Shown: piece after piece, positions 25,298 through 33,205 of the stretch
How the letters are laid out: the number at the start of each line of letters is the position of its first letter
Position numbering within the stretch: position 1 is the stretch's first letter
Assembly: GCF_001494595.1 (NCBI RefSeq)
Contig: NZ_LN929908.1
Coordinates: 2,703,716 to 2,767,715 of the forward strand
Reading direction: 5' to 3'
Length of the DNA stretch: 64,000 nucleotides
Source of the DNA: Mycobacterium sp. M26
GTDB lineage: Bacteria > Actinomycetota > Actinomycetes > Mycobacteriales > Mycobacteriaceae
Notes under the pieces: model-generated
What the model was told of the DNA's origin: nothing
The model's input: the letters and a program-made list of their open reading frames with translations, nothing else
Databases searched by the model: none
Made by a program: the position numbers and the translations under genes

Positions 25298-25313
25298 CAT
25301 GATGAACATCATG
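25298..25313. promoter_or_regulatory. Palindromic operator, copy 2 (CATGATG-AA-CATCATG)
   Basis: Arms identical to copy 1. It overlaps a TAGCAT box (25295-25300) and the ATG at 25311, so protein bound here would block polymerase or the start site of the TetR gene. Centre-to-centre spacing to copy 1 is 23 bp, about two helical turns. Confidence 0.8.
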
Positions 25314-25916
25314 CGAAAAGCACCGTCTCGCCGGCAGCTCGGCAAGCAGCAATCACTGGACCGGATCCTCGACGCGGCCGCCCGCCGACTGCGCGAGGAG
25401 GGCCTGGAGGGCACCGCGATCGTCCCGGTCATGCAGGACGCCGGGCTTACCCACGGAGCCTTCTACTCGCACTTCGACAACAAGCGCGAACTCGCCGACG
25501 CCGCGTTCGCCCACGCCATCACCACCGGGCGCTCGCACTGGATCAAACCGGGACCGAAGGAACCCTGGAACGAGCGGCTCACACGCCTCGCCCGGCGCTA
25601 CCTCACCCCCGCCCACCGCGACGACCTGGGCACCGCCTGCGGCTTCGCCGCGCTGAGCTCGGATGCCGCCCGCGCCCCGAACAGCTTTCGCGAGACCTAT
25701 CAGCGGGAACTGGAGAAATCACTGGCCGCCGTCTGCGACGGCGACGAAACGCCGGAGCGCATGGACGACGCCATCGCGCTGGCCATCATCTGCTTCGGCG
25801 GGATCGCCCTGGCCCGCGCGGTCCCCGACGACGAGTTCTCCGCACGCGTCCTTCGGATCGCCCGTCAGACCGCCGCGACCTACGCCGACCACTCCCGACA
25901 CGAAGGAGACCGATGA
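25311..25916 (+). CDS. TetR-family regulator of the haloalkane dehalogenase operon
   Basis: A protein of about 201 residues. The TetR helix-turn-helix is near the N-terminus ('RILDAAARRLREEGLEGTAIVPVMQDAGLTHGAFYSHFDNKREL'), with a C-terminal domain of the AcrR/TetR type. Starts at 25290 (GTG), 25299, 25302 and 25311 are all in frame. The last is preferred because a -10 box lies 10 nt upstream, implying a leaderless or very short leader transcript. The stop overlaps the dehalogenase ATG (ATGA). The protein most likely binds the two palindromes covering its own start and is released by a substrate-like ligand. Confidence 0.9.
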   Translation: MRKAPSRRQLGKQQSLDRILDAAARRLREEGLEGTAIVPVMQDAGLTHGAFYSHFDNKRELADAAFAHAITTGRSHWIKPGPKEPWNERLTRLARRYLTPAHRDDLGTACGFAALSSDAARAPNSFRETYQRELEKSLAAVCDGDETPERMDDAIALAIICFGGIALARAVPDDEFSARVLRIARQTAATYADHSRHEGDR

Positions 25917-26803
25917 CCAACGCCAAGCCCTACGGCCACACCCAGTACGCCGAGGTTCTCGGGCGCAGGATGGCCTACATCGACGAGGGCGCCGGTGATG
26001 CGATCGTCTTCCAGCACGGCAACCCCACCTCGTCGTATCTGTGGCGCAATGTCATGCCGCACCTCGAGGGCGTCGGCCGGCTCGTCGCGTGCGATCTGAT
26101 CGGAATGGGCAATTCCGACAAGCTGCCCGACTCCGGTCCCGACAGCTACCACTACCAGCAGCAGCGCGAGCACCTCTTCGCGCTCTGGGATGCCCTGGAC
26201 CTGGGTGACAATGTCATTCTGGTGCTGCACGACTGGGGCACCGCACTCGGTTTCGACTGGGCCAACCAGCACCGCGACCGGGTGGCGGGCATCGCGTTCA
26301 TGGAAGGTATCGCCACACCGATTAGCTGGTCGGACTTCCCCAACCGGGTGCGCCCGGTGTTCCAGGGCTTCCGCTCCCCCGAGGGCGAGCAGATGGTCCT
26401 GACCGACAACATGTTCGTCGAGGGGGTGCTGCCCGCCTCGATCCTGCGCACACTGTCCGACGAGGAGATGGACCATTACCGGCGGCCCTTCGCCACCCCC
26501 GGTGAGGACCGTCGGCCCACACTGTCCTGGCCGCGCAACATCCCGGTCGACGGCGAGCCCGCCGAGGTCGCCCGCGTGGTCGCCGACTACGCCGCCTGGC
26601 TCGAAACCAGTGACGTGCCCAAACTTTTCGTCAACGCCGAACCGGGCGCGCTGATGCGCGGCAAGGTCCGCGACTATGTGCGCACCTGGCCCAACCTCAC
26701 CGAGGTCTCAGTCCCCGGCATCCACTTCATCCAGGAGGACAGCCCCGACGAGATCGGTGCGGCCGTCGCGCAATTCGTCCGCACGGTGCGCGCTGGGCGA
26801 TGA
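25913..26803 (+). CDS. dhaA: Haloalkane dehalogenase (LinB/DhaA family)
   Basis: A 296-residue alpha/beta hydrolase with the complete catalytic pentad of subfamily HLD-II: N37 (HGNPTSS), nucleophile D107 and W108 (LHDWGT), acid E131 (FMEGIA) and base H271 (GIHFIQED). Numbering is shifted by one relative to LinB. It hydrolyses carbon-halogen bonds in haloalkanes, giving alcohol and halide. The same chromosomal slot holds Rv2579 in M. tuberculosis, where no TetR gene precedes it as I recall. It is the second gene of a tetR-dhaA-cyclotransferase operon with 4-bp overlaps, so it is probably inducible. Confidence 0.95.
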   Translation: MTNAKPYGHTQYAEVLGRRMAYIDEGAGDAIVFQHGNPTSSYLWRNVMPHLEGVGRLVACDLIGMGNSDKLPDSGPDSYHYQQQREHLFALWDALDLGDNVILVLHDWGTALGFDWANQHRDRVAGIAFMEGIATPISWSDFPNRVRPVFQGFRSPEGEQMVLTDNMFVEGVLPASILRTLSDEEMDHYRRPFATPGEDRRPTLSWPRNIPVDGEPAEVARVVADYAAWLETSDVPKLFVNAEPGALMRGKVRDYVRTWPNLTEVSVPGIHFIQEDSPDEIGAAVAQFVRTVRAGR

Positions 26804-27153
26804 TGGCCGTCATGGCCACCAGTGAGCTGCTCTTCTCCTACGGCACCCTGCGCCAGCGCGAGGTTCAGCTGGCCACCTTCGGACGCGCACTCGACGGCGA
26901 ACTCGACGCCATCGCCGGCTACGAACTGGACTATGTGACGATCACCGACCCGCACGTCATCGAAACCAGCGGCAGTGACCGCCACCCGATCCTCAAACCG
27001 GCCGACGCCGACGCCGCGGTTGAGGGCACCGTCTTCGCGATCACCGAGGCCGAACTGGCCGCTGCCGACGACTACGAGGTCGACGACTACGTGCGGGTGG
27101 AAGTGCCGCTGCGCTCAGGGCGCACGGCGTGGGTGTACGTCTTCGCGGGCTAG
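26800..27153 (+). CDS. Gamma-glutamylcyclotransferase (AIG2)-like protein
   Basis: A 117-residue protein with the AIG2/GGCT signature 'FSYGTLR' near the N-terminus. The 'VEGTVFAITEAELAAADDYE' segment contains the putative general acid Glu, and 'YVRVEVPLRSG' closes the barrel. Family members cyclise gamma-glutamyl amines or act on related amides, but small bacterial versions are rarely characterised. The ATG overlaps the dehalogenase stop (ATGA), so it is co-translated with dhaA. A role in handling glutathione-like adducts is unlikely in mycobacteria, which use mycothiol; the link to dehalogenation is open. Confidence 0.85.
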   Translation: MMAVMATSELLFSYGTLRQREVQLATFGRALDGELDAIAGYELDYVTITDPHVIETSGSDRHPILKPADADAAVEGTVFAITEAELAAADDYEVDDYVRVEVPLRSGRTAWVYVFAG

Positions 27154-27157
27154 CGCG

Positions 27158-27589
27158 TCACCACTGCGAGCCGAAGCACTGCGGGCTGTAGGGCGCGTCC
27201 TGGGCGATGGCGACCGCGCCGTCGACGTTGATCTCGCAGTGTGCGTTCGGCGCAGCCTGCCCACCCCGGGTGGTGCTGCTGACCTGCAGGAAAGCCCACT
27301 GCGGGTCGTCGAGCGTGGTGGTGAAGACCCACGGCGCGTCCGGCGCGACGGTGATGGTCTCGCGCTTCATGAAGGAGTACGAGTCGGCGTTGTAGGCAGC
27401 CTTGCTCGGCGGCTGGGCGGTCAGGTAGGTCACGGTGAACTCGTAGGTGCCACCGGTGGCCAGTGTGTAGGTCACCTGATGCCCGGCGGGCGGCTCAGCC
27501 GCGGCGATGGCGTGAGTGCCGGCAACACCGGCGGCCGCCAACACCAGCGCCGCCCCAACCCTTGCTGTCACTGTTCGCATATCGGCCAT
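27158..27589 (-). CDS. Secreted MmpS-like mycobacterial protein
   Basis: A 143-residue protein with an N-terminal signal sequence ('VGAALVLAAAGVAGTHAIA', cleavage expected near AIA-AAE) and a beta-rich exported domain. The pattern 'YTLATGGTYEFTVTY...PWVFTTTLDD...AHCEINVDGAVAIAQ...QCFG' resembles the MmpS extracytoplasmic domain. In that domain two cysteines flank an 'INVDG' strand; the pair here may form a disulfide. There is no adjacent mmpL transporter. The ATG at 27589 gives a compact signal peptide; other in-frame starts exist. The gene converges with the cyclotransferase, 4 bp apart. Confidence 0.65.
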   Translation of the reverse strand: MADMRTVTARVGAALVLAAAGVAGTHAIAAAEPPAGHQVTYTLATGGTYEFTVTYLTAQPPSKAAYNADSYSFMKRETITVAPDAPWVFTTTLDDPQWAFLQVSSTTRGGQAAPNAHCEINVDGAVAIAQDAPYSPQCFGSQW

Positions 27590-27729
27590 ATCGGCCACCG
27601 TACCCAGACCGTTACGCCGTGCGGCGGCCGGATCGGCCCAGCGAAGTAGATAGCACGTTAATACGTTCGTCACATACAGACATTTCACAGAAACTTCTTC
27701 GCTCTAACGTCCGGTGTCTATATCGCCGT

Positions 27730-27761
27730 GAGTCCCGTCTGCTTGACCGCCGTCGGGACTC
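27730..27761 (+). promoter_or_regulatory. Hairpin in the urtA leader
   Basis: Perfect 8-bp arms GAGTCCCG (27730-27737) and CGGGACTC (27754-27761) bound a 16-nt loop, 33 bp before the urtA ATG. Upstream lies an AC-N9-AC pattern (CATAC and TTCAC near 27682-27697), which weakly suits GlnR, the nitrogen regulator. The hairpin may attenuate or stabilise the transcript. It matches no riboswitch I recognise. Confidence 0.5.
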
Positions 27762-27794
27762 AATGATTTTCACCTACAACAGGAAAGGGCATCC

Positions 27795-29057
27795 ATGCAC
27801 CTTCGACGATCCGCATTGAACCGATCGGCTCTGGCCGCGGGAAGCGTCCTTTTCGCGACGAGCCTGGTGCTGGCCGGCTGCGGCAGCAAGGCCAGTGAGA
27901 CCGATTCAGCAAAGTCGGAATCGTGCGTGGACACCTCCGGATCCAGCATCAAGGTGGGCTCGCTGAACTCGCTGTCGGGAACGATGGCCATCTCCGAGGT
28001 CACGGTGCGGGACTCGATCAAGCTGGCCGTCGACGAGATCAACGCCAAGGGCGGTGTGCTGGGCAAGCAGATCCAGATCGTCGGTGAAGACGGTGCCTCT
28101 GACCCGGCCGTTTTCGCCCAGAAGGCCGAGAAGCTGATCAAGGACGACTGTGTGGCCGCGGTGTTCGGCGGCTGGACGTCCTCGAGCCGCAAGGCCATGC
28201 TGCCGGTCTTCGAGAGCAACAACTCGTTGCTGTACTACCCGGTCCAGTACGAGGGCCTGGAGTCGAGCAAGAACATCTTCTACACCGGCGCCACCACCAA
28301 CCAGCAGATCGTCCCGGCGCTGGACTACCTGAAGGAGAAGGGCGTCAAGTCCCTCTACCTGGTGGGCAGTGACTACGTCTTCCCGCAGACTGCCAACCGC
28401 ATCATCAAGGCCTACTCGGCGGCCAACGGTATCGAGATCAAGGGTGAGGACTACACCCCGCTGGGCTCCACCGACTTCTCCACGATCGTCAACAAGGTCC
28501 GGGCGTCCAATGCCGGCGCGGTGTTCAACACCCTCAACGGCGACTCCAACGTGGCGTTCTTCAAGGAGTACACCAACGCCGGCCTGACCGCGCAGAAGAT
28601 GCCGGTGGTCTCGGTGTCGATCGCCGAGGAAGAGGTCCAGGGCATCGGTGCGCAGAACATCGAGGGCCAGCTGACCGCCTGGAACTACTACCAGACCATC
28701 GACACGCCGGTGAACAAGGCGTTCGTCGAGGCGTTCAAGGCCAAGTACGGCGCCAACCGGGTCACCTCGGATCCGATGGAAGCCGCCTACGTCTCGGTGT
28801 ACCTGTGGAAGAACACCGTCGAGAAGGCGAAGTCGTTCGACGTCAAGGCAATTCAGGACAACGCAGGCGGCGTGACCTTCGACGCCCCGGAGGGCCTGGT
28901 CACCATCGACGGCGAAAACCACCACATCACCAAGACCGCGCGCATCGGTGAGATCCGTCCCGACGGCTTGATCTACACGATCTGGTCCTCCCCCGGGCCG
29001 ATCACCCCGGATCCCTACCTGAAGTCCTACCCGTGGGCCAAGGGCCTGTCGGGCTAG
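27795..29057 (+). CDS. urtA: Urea-type ABC transporter substrate-binding lipoprotein (UrtA)
   Basis: A 420-residue protein with a lipoprotein signal peptide (lipobox 'LVLAGC', Cys about residue 29). A two-lobed periplasmic-binding domain follows: 'KVGSLNSLSGTMAISE', 'AVFGGWTSSSRKAMLPVFE', 'LLYYPVQYEGLE'. The YYPVQYEGLE block is characteristic of UrtA and the related short-chain amide-binding proteins. It delivers urea to the UrtBC permease. AGGAAAGG precedes the ATG. It is first of five genes in the order urtABCDE, normally nitrogen-responsive. An amide ligand (FmdD-like) is the main alternative. Confidence 0.93.
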   Translation: MHLRRSALNRSALAAGSVLFATSLVLAGCGSKASETDSAKSESCVDTSGSSIKVGSLNSLSGTMAISEVTVRDSIKLAVDEINAKGGVLGKQIQIVGEDGASDPAVFAQKAEKLIKDDCVAAVFGGWTSSSRKAMLPVFESNNSLLYYPVQYEGLESSKNIFYTGATTNQQIVPALDYLKEKGVKSLYLVGSDYVFPQTANRIIKAYSAANGIEIKGEDYTPLGSTDFSTIVNKVRASNAGAVFNTLNGDSNVAFFKEYTNAGLTAQKMPVVSVSIAEEEVQGIGAQNIEGQLTAWNYYQTIDTPVNKAFVEAFKAKYGANRVTSDPMEAAYVSVYLWKNTVEKAKSFDVKAIQDNAGGVTFDAPEGLVTIDGENHHITKTARIGEIRPDGLIYTIWSSPGPITPDPYLKSYPWAKGLSG

Positions 29058-29059
29058 AA

Positions 29060-29110
29060 GGGGCGAGCGAAGCGACGGGGAATTAACACCGGGGCGAGCG
29101 AAGCGACGGG
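29060..29110. repeat. Two-copy direct repeat between urtA and urtB
   Basis: The 20-bp word GGGGCGAGCGAAGCGACGGG occurs at 29060-29079 and 29091-29110, period 31 bp. Its core GAGCGAAGCGAC recurs, in reverse orientation and with GGGGAAT following, in each unit of the 34-bp array at 53651-53808. It lies in the urtA-urtB gap, so it is transcribed with the operon. Confidence 0.85.
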
Positions 29111-29122
29111 AAAAGACTCAGT

Positions 29123-30007
29123 ATGGATGTCCTTGTCGGGCAGCTGGCGACGGGATTGAGCCTCGGCTCAATCCTGTTGCTGGCCGCACTGGGACTCTCA
29201 CTGACCTTCGGTCAGATGGGCGTCATCAACATGGCGCACGGCGAATTCATCATGGTCGGCTGCTACACCGCCTACGTGGTGCAGAAGGTGATCGCCAATG
29301 CCGGTGCCTCCCTGCTGGTTTCCCTCCTAGTCGGCTTCGTGGTCGGCGGACTCCTCGGTGTGCTGCTGGAGGTCACGCTGATCCAGCGGATGTATGACCG
29401 CCCGCTGGACACCCTGCTGGTGACCTTCGGTGTCGGGCTCATCCTGCAGCAGGCCGCCCGCAGCATCTTCGGCGCACCGGCGGTCAACGTCACGGCCCCG
29501 TCGTGGCTCTCGGGTGGGGTGGAGATCCTGGGCGCCGTGGTGCCCAAAACCCGTATCTTCATTCTGTTGCTGGCCGTGGCCGCGGTCGCCGCGCTGACCG
29601 TGCTGCTCAAAACCAGCCCGCTGGGCCGGCGCATCCGGGCGGTGGTACAGAACCGCGACTTGGCCGAAACCAGCGGCATTTCCAGCCGCAAGACCGATAT
29701 CACCACATTCTTCATCGGCTCGGGTCTGGCCAGCGTGGCCGGTGTGGCGCTGACGCTGATCGGATCCACCAGTTCGACGATCGGACAGAGCTATCTGATC
29801 GACGCGTTCCTGGTGGTCGTGGTCGGCGGGCTCGGTCAGATCAAGGGCACCGTGATCGCGGCGTTCGCGCTCGGCCTGCTGAACTCGTTCATCGAGTACA
29901 GCACCACCGCGTCACTGGCCAAAGTCATCGTCTTCGTGATCATCGTGATCTTCCTGCAGGTTCGCCCGCAGGGCCTGTTCACGGTCCGGACCAGGAGTCT
30001 CGTATGA
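29123..30007 (+). CDS. urtB: Urea ABC transporter permease (UrtB)
   Basis: A 294-residue LivH-type integral membrane permease with about eight hydrophobic segments, starting 'LVGQLATGLSLGSILLLAALGLSLTFGQMGVINMAHGEFIMVG'. That N-terminal 'G.INMAHGEF.M.G' block is the family hallmark. The cytoplasmic coupling loop is 'SPLGRRIRAVVQNRDLAETSGI'. With UrtC it forms the translocation channel. It is shorter than some UrtB proteins, which carry a large extra N-terminal domain. The stop overlaps the urtC ATG by 4 bp. Confidence 0.94.
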   Translation: MDVLVGQLATGLSLGSILLLAALGLSLTFGQMGVINMAHGEFIMVGCYTAYVVQKVIANAGASLLVSLLVGFVVGGLLGVLLEVTLIQRMYDRPLDTLLVTFGVGLILQQAARSIFGAPAVNVTAPSWLSGGVEILGAVVPKTRIFILLLAVAAVAALTVLLKTSPLGRRIRAVVQNRDLAETSGISSRKTDITTFFIGSGLASVAGVALTLIGSTSSTIGQSYLIDAFLVVVVGGLGQIKGTVIAAFALGLLNSFIEYSTTASLAKVIVFVIIVIFLQVRPQGLFTVRTRSLV

Positions 30008-31110
30008 GGACCGTCATCGGCCGCTGGCAGACCTGGGCCGGATTCGCGGTCGCCGCCGCGGTCCTGTTCGGCCTGGCGCCCGCGGTGCTCAGCAGCTTCC
30101 GGCTGGGCCTGCTCGGCCAGTACCTGTGCTTCGCGATCGTGGCCGCCGGCATCGGATTGGCCTGGGGCCGTGGCGGAATGCTCACCCTGGGCCAGGGCGT
30201 GTTCTTCGGCCTCGGTGCCTACATGATGGGCATGCACCTCAAGATCGCCGACGCCGAGATCCGCAAGCAGGCGGTCCCCGACTTCATGCAGATCGCGGGA
30301 ATCCCTGTGTTGCCGGCCTATTGGGAGCCGTTCTCCTCAGCGGCGTTCACGTTGTTCGCGATCGTGGTGATCCCCACCGCGATTGCCGCCCTGCTCGGCC
30401 TGGGCGTGTTCAAGCGCCGGGTCAAGGGCGCCTACTTCGCGATCCTGTCCCAGGCACTGGCCGCCGCCCTGGCCATCCTGCTGGTCGGGCAGGCCACTCT
30501 CGGTGGCAGCAACGGGCTCAACGGCTTTCGCACGTTCTTCGGGTTCAAGCTGTCCGACCCGGTGAACCGGCAAATGCTGTACTTCATCGCCGCCGGCACC
30601 CTACTGGTGGTCGTGGCGGTGGTGCGTCAGCTGATGCACAGCCGCTACGGCGAACTACTGGTGGCGGTGCGCGACGGCGAGGAACGGGTCCGCTTCCTCG
30701 GGTATGACCCCGCCAACATCAAGGTGGTGGCCTACACGCTGGCCGCGCTGTTCGCCAGCATCGCCGGCGCCCTGTTCGCCCCGATCATCGGGTTCATCAC
30801 CCCGGCGCAGGTGGGTGTGGTGCCCTCGATCGCCTTCCTGATCGGGGTGGCGATCGGCGGGCGCACCACGCTGCTGGGCCCGATCCTCGGCGCCATCGGT
30901 GTGGCGTGGGCGCAAACCGCGTTCTCCGAACGCTTTCCGTCGGGCTGGACCTACGCGCAGGGCCTGCTGTTCATCGTCGTCGTCGGGTTCTTCCCGGCCG
31001 GCCTGGCCGGCCTCGGCGCACTGCTCAAGCGACGCAAGCGCGCCGCCGAACCGCCCAGCCCCGACCCGGATCCGCTCGACGAAACCGAGAAGGTGGGGGC
31101 CGCGTCATGA
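30004..31110 (+). CDS. urtC: Urea ABC transporter permease (UrtC)
   Basis: A 368-residue LivM-type permease with about ten membrane segments. It includes 'LGQYLCFAIVAAGIGLAWGRGGMLTLGQGVFFGLGAYMMGMHLK', the 'FRTFFGFKLSDPVNRQMLYF' loop found in UrtC rather than LivM, and 'SRYGELLVAVRDGEERVRFLGYDP' as the coupling helix. The ATG at 30004 overlaps the urtB stop (ATGA), fixing the start within a much longer open frame. A Lys/Arg/Pro-rich cytosolic tail ends the protein. It pairs with UrtB in the channel. Confidence 0.94.
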   Translation: MRTVIGRWQTWAGFAVAAAVLFGLAPAVLSSFRLGLLGQYLCFAIVAAGIGLAWGRGGMLTLGQGVFFGLGAYMMGMHLKIADAEIRKQAVPDFMQIAGIPVLPAYWEPFSSAAFTLFAIVVIPTAIAALLGLGVFKRRVKGAYFAILSQALAAALAILLVGQATLGGSNGLNGFRTFFGFKLSDPVNRQMLYFIAAGTLLVVVAVVRQLMHSRYGELLVAVRDGEERVRFLGYDPANIKVVAYTLAALFASIAGALFAPIIGFITPAQVGVVPSIAFLIGVAIGGRTTLLGPILGAIGVAWAQTAFSERFPSGWTYAQGLLFIVVVGFFPAGLAGLGALLKRRKRAAEPPSPDPDPLDETEKVGAAS

Positions 31111-31910
31111 CGGTGGCCGAACCGATCGCCGGCGGCAACGCCGGCATGGGCAGCGAATACCTCGAAGTCCGCGATCTCACCGTCGATTTCGACGGCTTCA
31201 AGGCCGTCAACGGTGTGGACCTCACCCTGTTCCAGGGTGATCTGCGGTTCCTGATCGGACCCAACGGCGCGGGCAAGACCACCGTGATCGACGCCATCAC
31301 CGGCCTGGTGCCGGCCAGCGGCTCGGTGAACAAGTCCGGCGCCGAACTGCTGGGCAAGAAGGTCCATCAGATCGCCCGACTCGGTGTGGGCCGAACCTTC
31401 CAGACCGCCAGCGTTTTCGAACAGCTCACCGTGCTGCAGAACCTCGACATCGCCGCCGGCGCAGGCCGTTCCTGGTGGACACTGCTGCGCCGGCGCAACG
31501 GTGTGCTGCCGGCCATCGAGGAGGCCCTGGAGACCATCGGCCTGACCGATCTGGCCGACCAGCCGGCCGGGGTGCTGGCCCACGGGCAGAAGCAGTGGCT
31601 GGAGATCGGCATGCTGCTGGTGCAGAACGCCGACGTGCTACTGCTCGACGAGCCCGTCGCGGGCATGAGCGGCGAGGAACGTGAGGAGACCGGAAACCTG
31701 TTGCGCCGCATCGGATCATCGCGCACCGTCGTGGTCGTCGAACATGACATGGACTTCATGCGGGCCTTCGCCACCTCGGTGACCGTGCTGGCCCGCGGCC
31801 AGGTGATCGCCGAAGGGTCGGTGGCCGAGGTGCAGGCCAACCCGAAGGTGCAGGAGGTCTACCTGGGCACCGCGGCAGCGGGCACGGCGGACCTGGAGGG
31901 TGGCGAATAA
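31107..31910 (+). CDS. urtD: Urea ABC transporter ATP-binding protein (UrtD)
   Basis: A 267-residue ATPase of the LivG/UrtD class. Walker A is GPNGAGKTT (about residues 52-60), the signature region is 'LAHGQKQWLEIG' and Walker B is VLLLDEP. 'VEHDMDFM' carries the switch His. 'GVGRTFQTASVFEQLTVLQNLDIA' is typical of UrtD. The start is set by the ATGA overlap with urtC. It energises urea import together with UrtE. The signature LAHGQ replaces LSGGQ, which is normal for UrtD. Confidence 0.94.
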   Translation: MTVAEPIAGGNAGMGSEYLEVRDLTVDFDGFKAVNGVDLTLFQGDLRFLIGPNGAGKTTVIDAITGLVPASGSVNKSGAELLGKKVHQIARLGVGRTFQTASVFEQLTVLQNLDIAAGAGRSWWTLLRRRNGVLPAIEEALETIGLTDLADQPAGVLAHGQKQWLEIGMLLVQNADVLLLDEPVAGMSGEEREETGNLLRRIGSSRTVVVVEHDMDFMRAFATSVTVLARGQVIAEGSVAEVQANPKVQEVYLGTAAAGTADLEGGE

Positions 31911-32602
31911 TGCTGGAGCTCATCGATGTTCGGACCGGCTACGGCCGCTCCCAGGTGATCCACGGCGTCAGCGTCGAGGTGCCCTCCGACGGCGTGGCCG
32001 CCGTCATGGGTCACAACGGGGCCGGTAAGACCACCCTGCTGCGAGCGGCGGTCGGACTGCTCAAATGCACGGCGGGCAAGGTGGTGCTCGGCGGAGAGGA
32101 CGTCACCAAGCTGCGGCCCAGCGCCCGGGTGGCCCGCGGGCTGGCCTATGTGCCGCAGGGTCAGCAGTCGTTCGGCCAGCTGACCACCGCCGAGAATCTG
32201 CAGGTGGTAGCCGACGGCCGCAAGAACGGCAAGCAGCTCATCGACGAACAGCTCGACCTGTTCCCCGCGCTCAAGGAGCTACTGAGCCGGCGGGCCGGTC
32301 TGCTCTCGGGCGGCCAGCGCCAGCAGTTGGCCATCGCCCGCGCGCTCATCACGACACCGAAGATCCTGATCCTCGACGAGCCCACCGAAGGCATCCAGCC
32401 CTCGGTGGTCGCCGAGATCGAGGCCGCCATCACCGCGCTGACCCAACGCGGGGATATGGGTGTCCTGCTCGTCGAGCAGCACATCGGTTTCGCGCTGGAA
32501 TCCGCCCAGAAGTACTACATCCTGGAAGCGGGACGGGTGACGTCCAGCGGCACCGGCGGATCGGCCTCGGAGGCCGATGTGCGCGCCGCGATGGCGATCT
32601 AG
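31910..32602 (+). CDS. urtE: Urea ABC transporter ATP-binding protein (UrtE)
   Basis: A 230-residue ATPase of the LivF/UrtE class. Walker A is GHNGAGKTT, the signature is LLSGGQRQQLAIAR, Walker B is ILILDEP, and the following 'TEGIQPSVV' (with Q after I) is typical of UrtE. The ATG shares one base with the urtD stop (TAATG). It closes the urtABCDE operon. No urease gene is visible in the window, so imported urea must be processed by enzymes encoded elsewhere. Confidence 0.94.
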   Translation: MLELIDVRTGYGRSQVIHGVSVEVPSDGVAAVMGHNGAGKTTLLRAAVGLLKCTAGKVVLGGEDVTKLRPSARVARGLAYVPQGQQSFGQLTTAENLQVVADGRKNGKQLIDEQLDLFPALKELLSRRAGLLSGGQRQQLAIARALITTPKILILDEPTEGIQPSVVAEIEAAITALTQRGDMGVLLVEQHIGFALESAQKYYILEAGRVTSSGTGGSASEADVRAAMAI

Positions 32603-32609
32603 GGACGGC

Positions 32610-33191
32610 ATGCCGCCCGCGGTGGCAGACTCCCCCGGCATGGACTCCCCCGAACCCCGCATCCTGCGGGAGGTCGGCGGTCTGGTGATCGCCGAGGACG
32701 GTCCGCTGGTGCTCGTGATCGACCGCGGCAACGGGCCACCGGCGATTCTGGCGTTCGTGACCGGTGTCCTCGCGCTGGTGTTCGGCGGGTTCGGCGCCGT
32801 CAGCCTGATAGCCGTCGCAACCGGCCACGGCGCGGGCCTGCCGGCATGGTTGTGTGCCGCACTGCTGGCCGTCGGGCTGCTCGCCGCCGCGATCAGCGCC
32901 GTCGTCGTACGCCGAATCCGGGCCAGCCGCGCGATACCGCTCAGCCGGTACCGGCCGGTGGCGGTATTCGACCGCGCCGCACGCATCTATCGCGGCGCCG
33001 ACGGGCGCCCGATCGCCCCGCTGGATGCGGTCAGCTTTCACCGCCGGGTGCAGATGGGGTCGAGTTCGCTCAAGCTGGTGGCCCAGACTCCCGACGCCGC
33101 CTACACCCTGGTGCGTGGCAATCCCTTCACCGGCGGACTGGGCGATCTCGCCGCGGTGCTGACAAGCGCCGTCCACGGCGCGCCGCGCTGA
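32610..33191 (+). CDS. Uncharacterised two-pass membrane protein
   Basis: A protein of about 193 residues. Two membrane segments lie near the middle ('PAILAFVTGVLALVFGGFGAVSLIAVA' and 'WLCAALLAVGLLAAAISAVVV'). A C-terminal soluble domain follows ('RYRPVAVFDRAARIYRGADGRPIAPLDAVSFHRRVQMGSSSLKLVA'), resembling a small beta-rich domain. AGGGA precedes the ATG at 32610; ATG at 32640 is an alternative. The gene begins 7 bp after urtE and may be transcribed from the urt promoter, but its function is not apparent. No family is recognised. Confidence 0.7.
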   Translation: MPPAVADSPGMDSPEPRILREVGGLVIAEDGPLVLVIDRGNGPPAILAFVTGVLALVFGGFGAVSLIAVATGHGAGLPAWLCAALLAVGLLAAAISAVVVRRIRASRAIPLSRYRPVAVFDRAARIYRGADGRPIAPLDAVSFHRRVQMGSSSLKLVAQTPDAAYTLVRGNPFTGGLGDLAAVLTSAVHGAPR

Positions 33192-33205
33192 GGCATCATG
33201 GCCTG

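Noticed and set aside
27730..27761. Guanidine riboswitch in front of the urea-type transporter
   Set aside because: The conserved unpaired motifs of ykkC-type RNAs are not visible; only a simple hairpin is present.
29060..29110. Insertion sequence or attachment site
   Set aside because: There is no transposase, terminal inverted repeat or tRNA; the element is just a two-copy direct repeat.
29503..31110. UrtC extended to 535 residues
   Set aside because: The extension overlaps urtB completely; the ATGA overlap at 30004 fixes the start.
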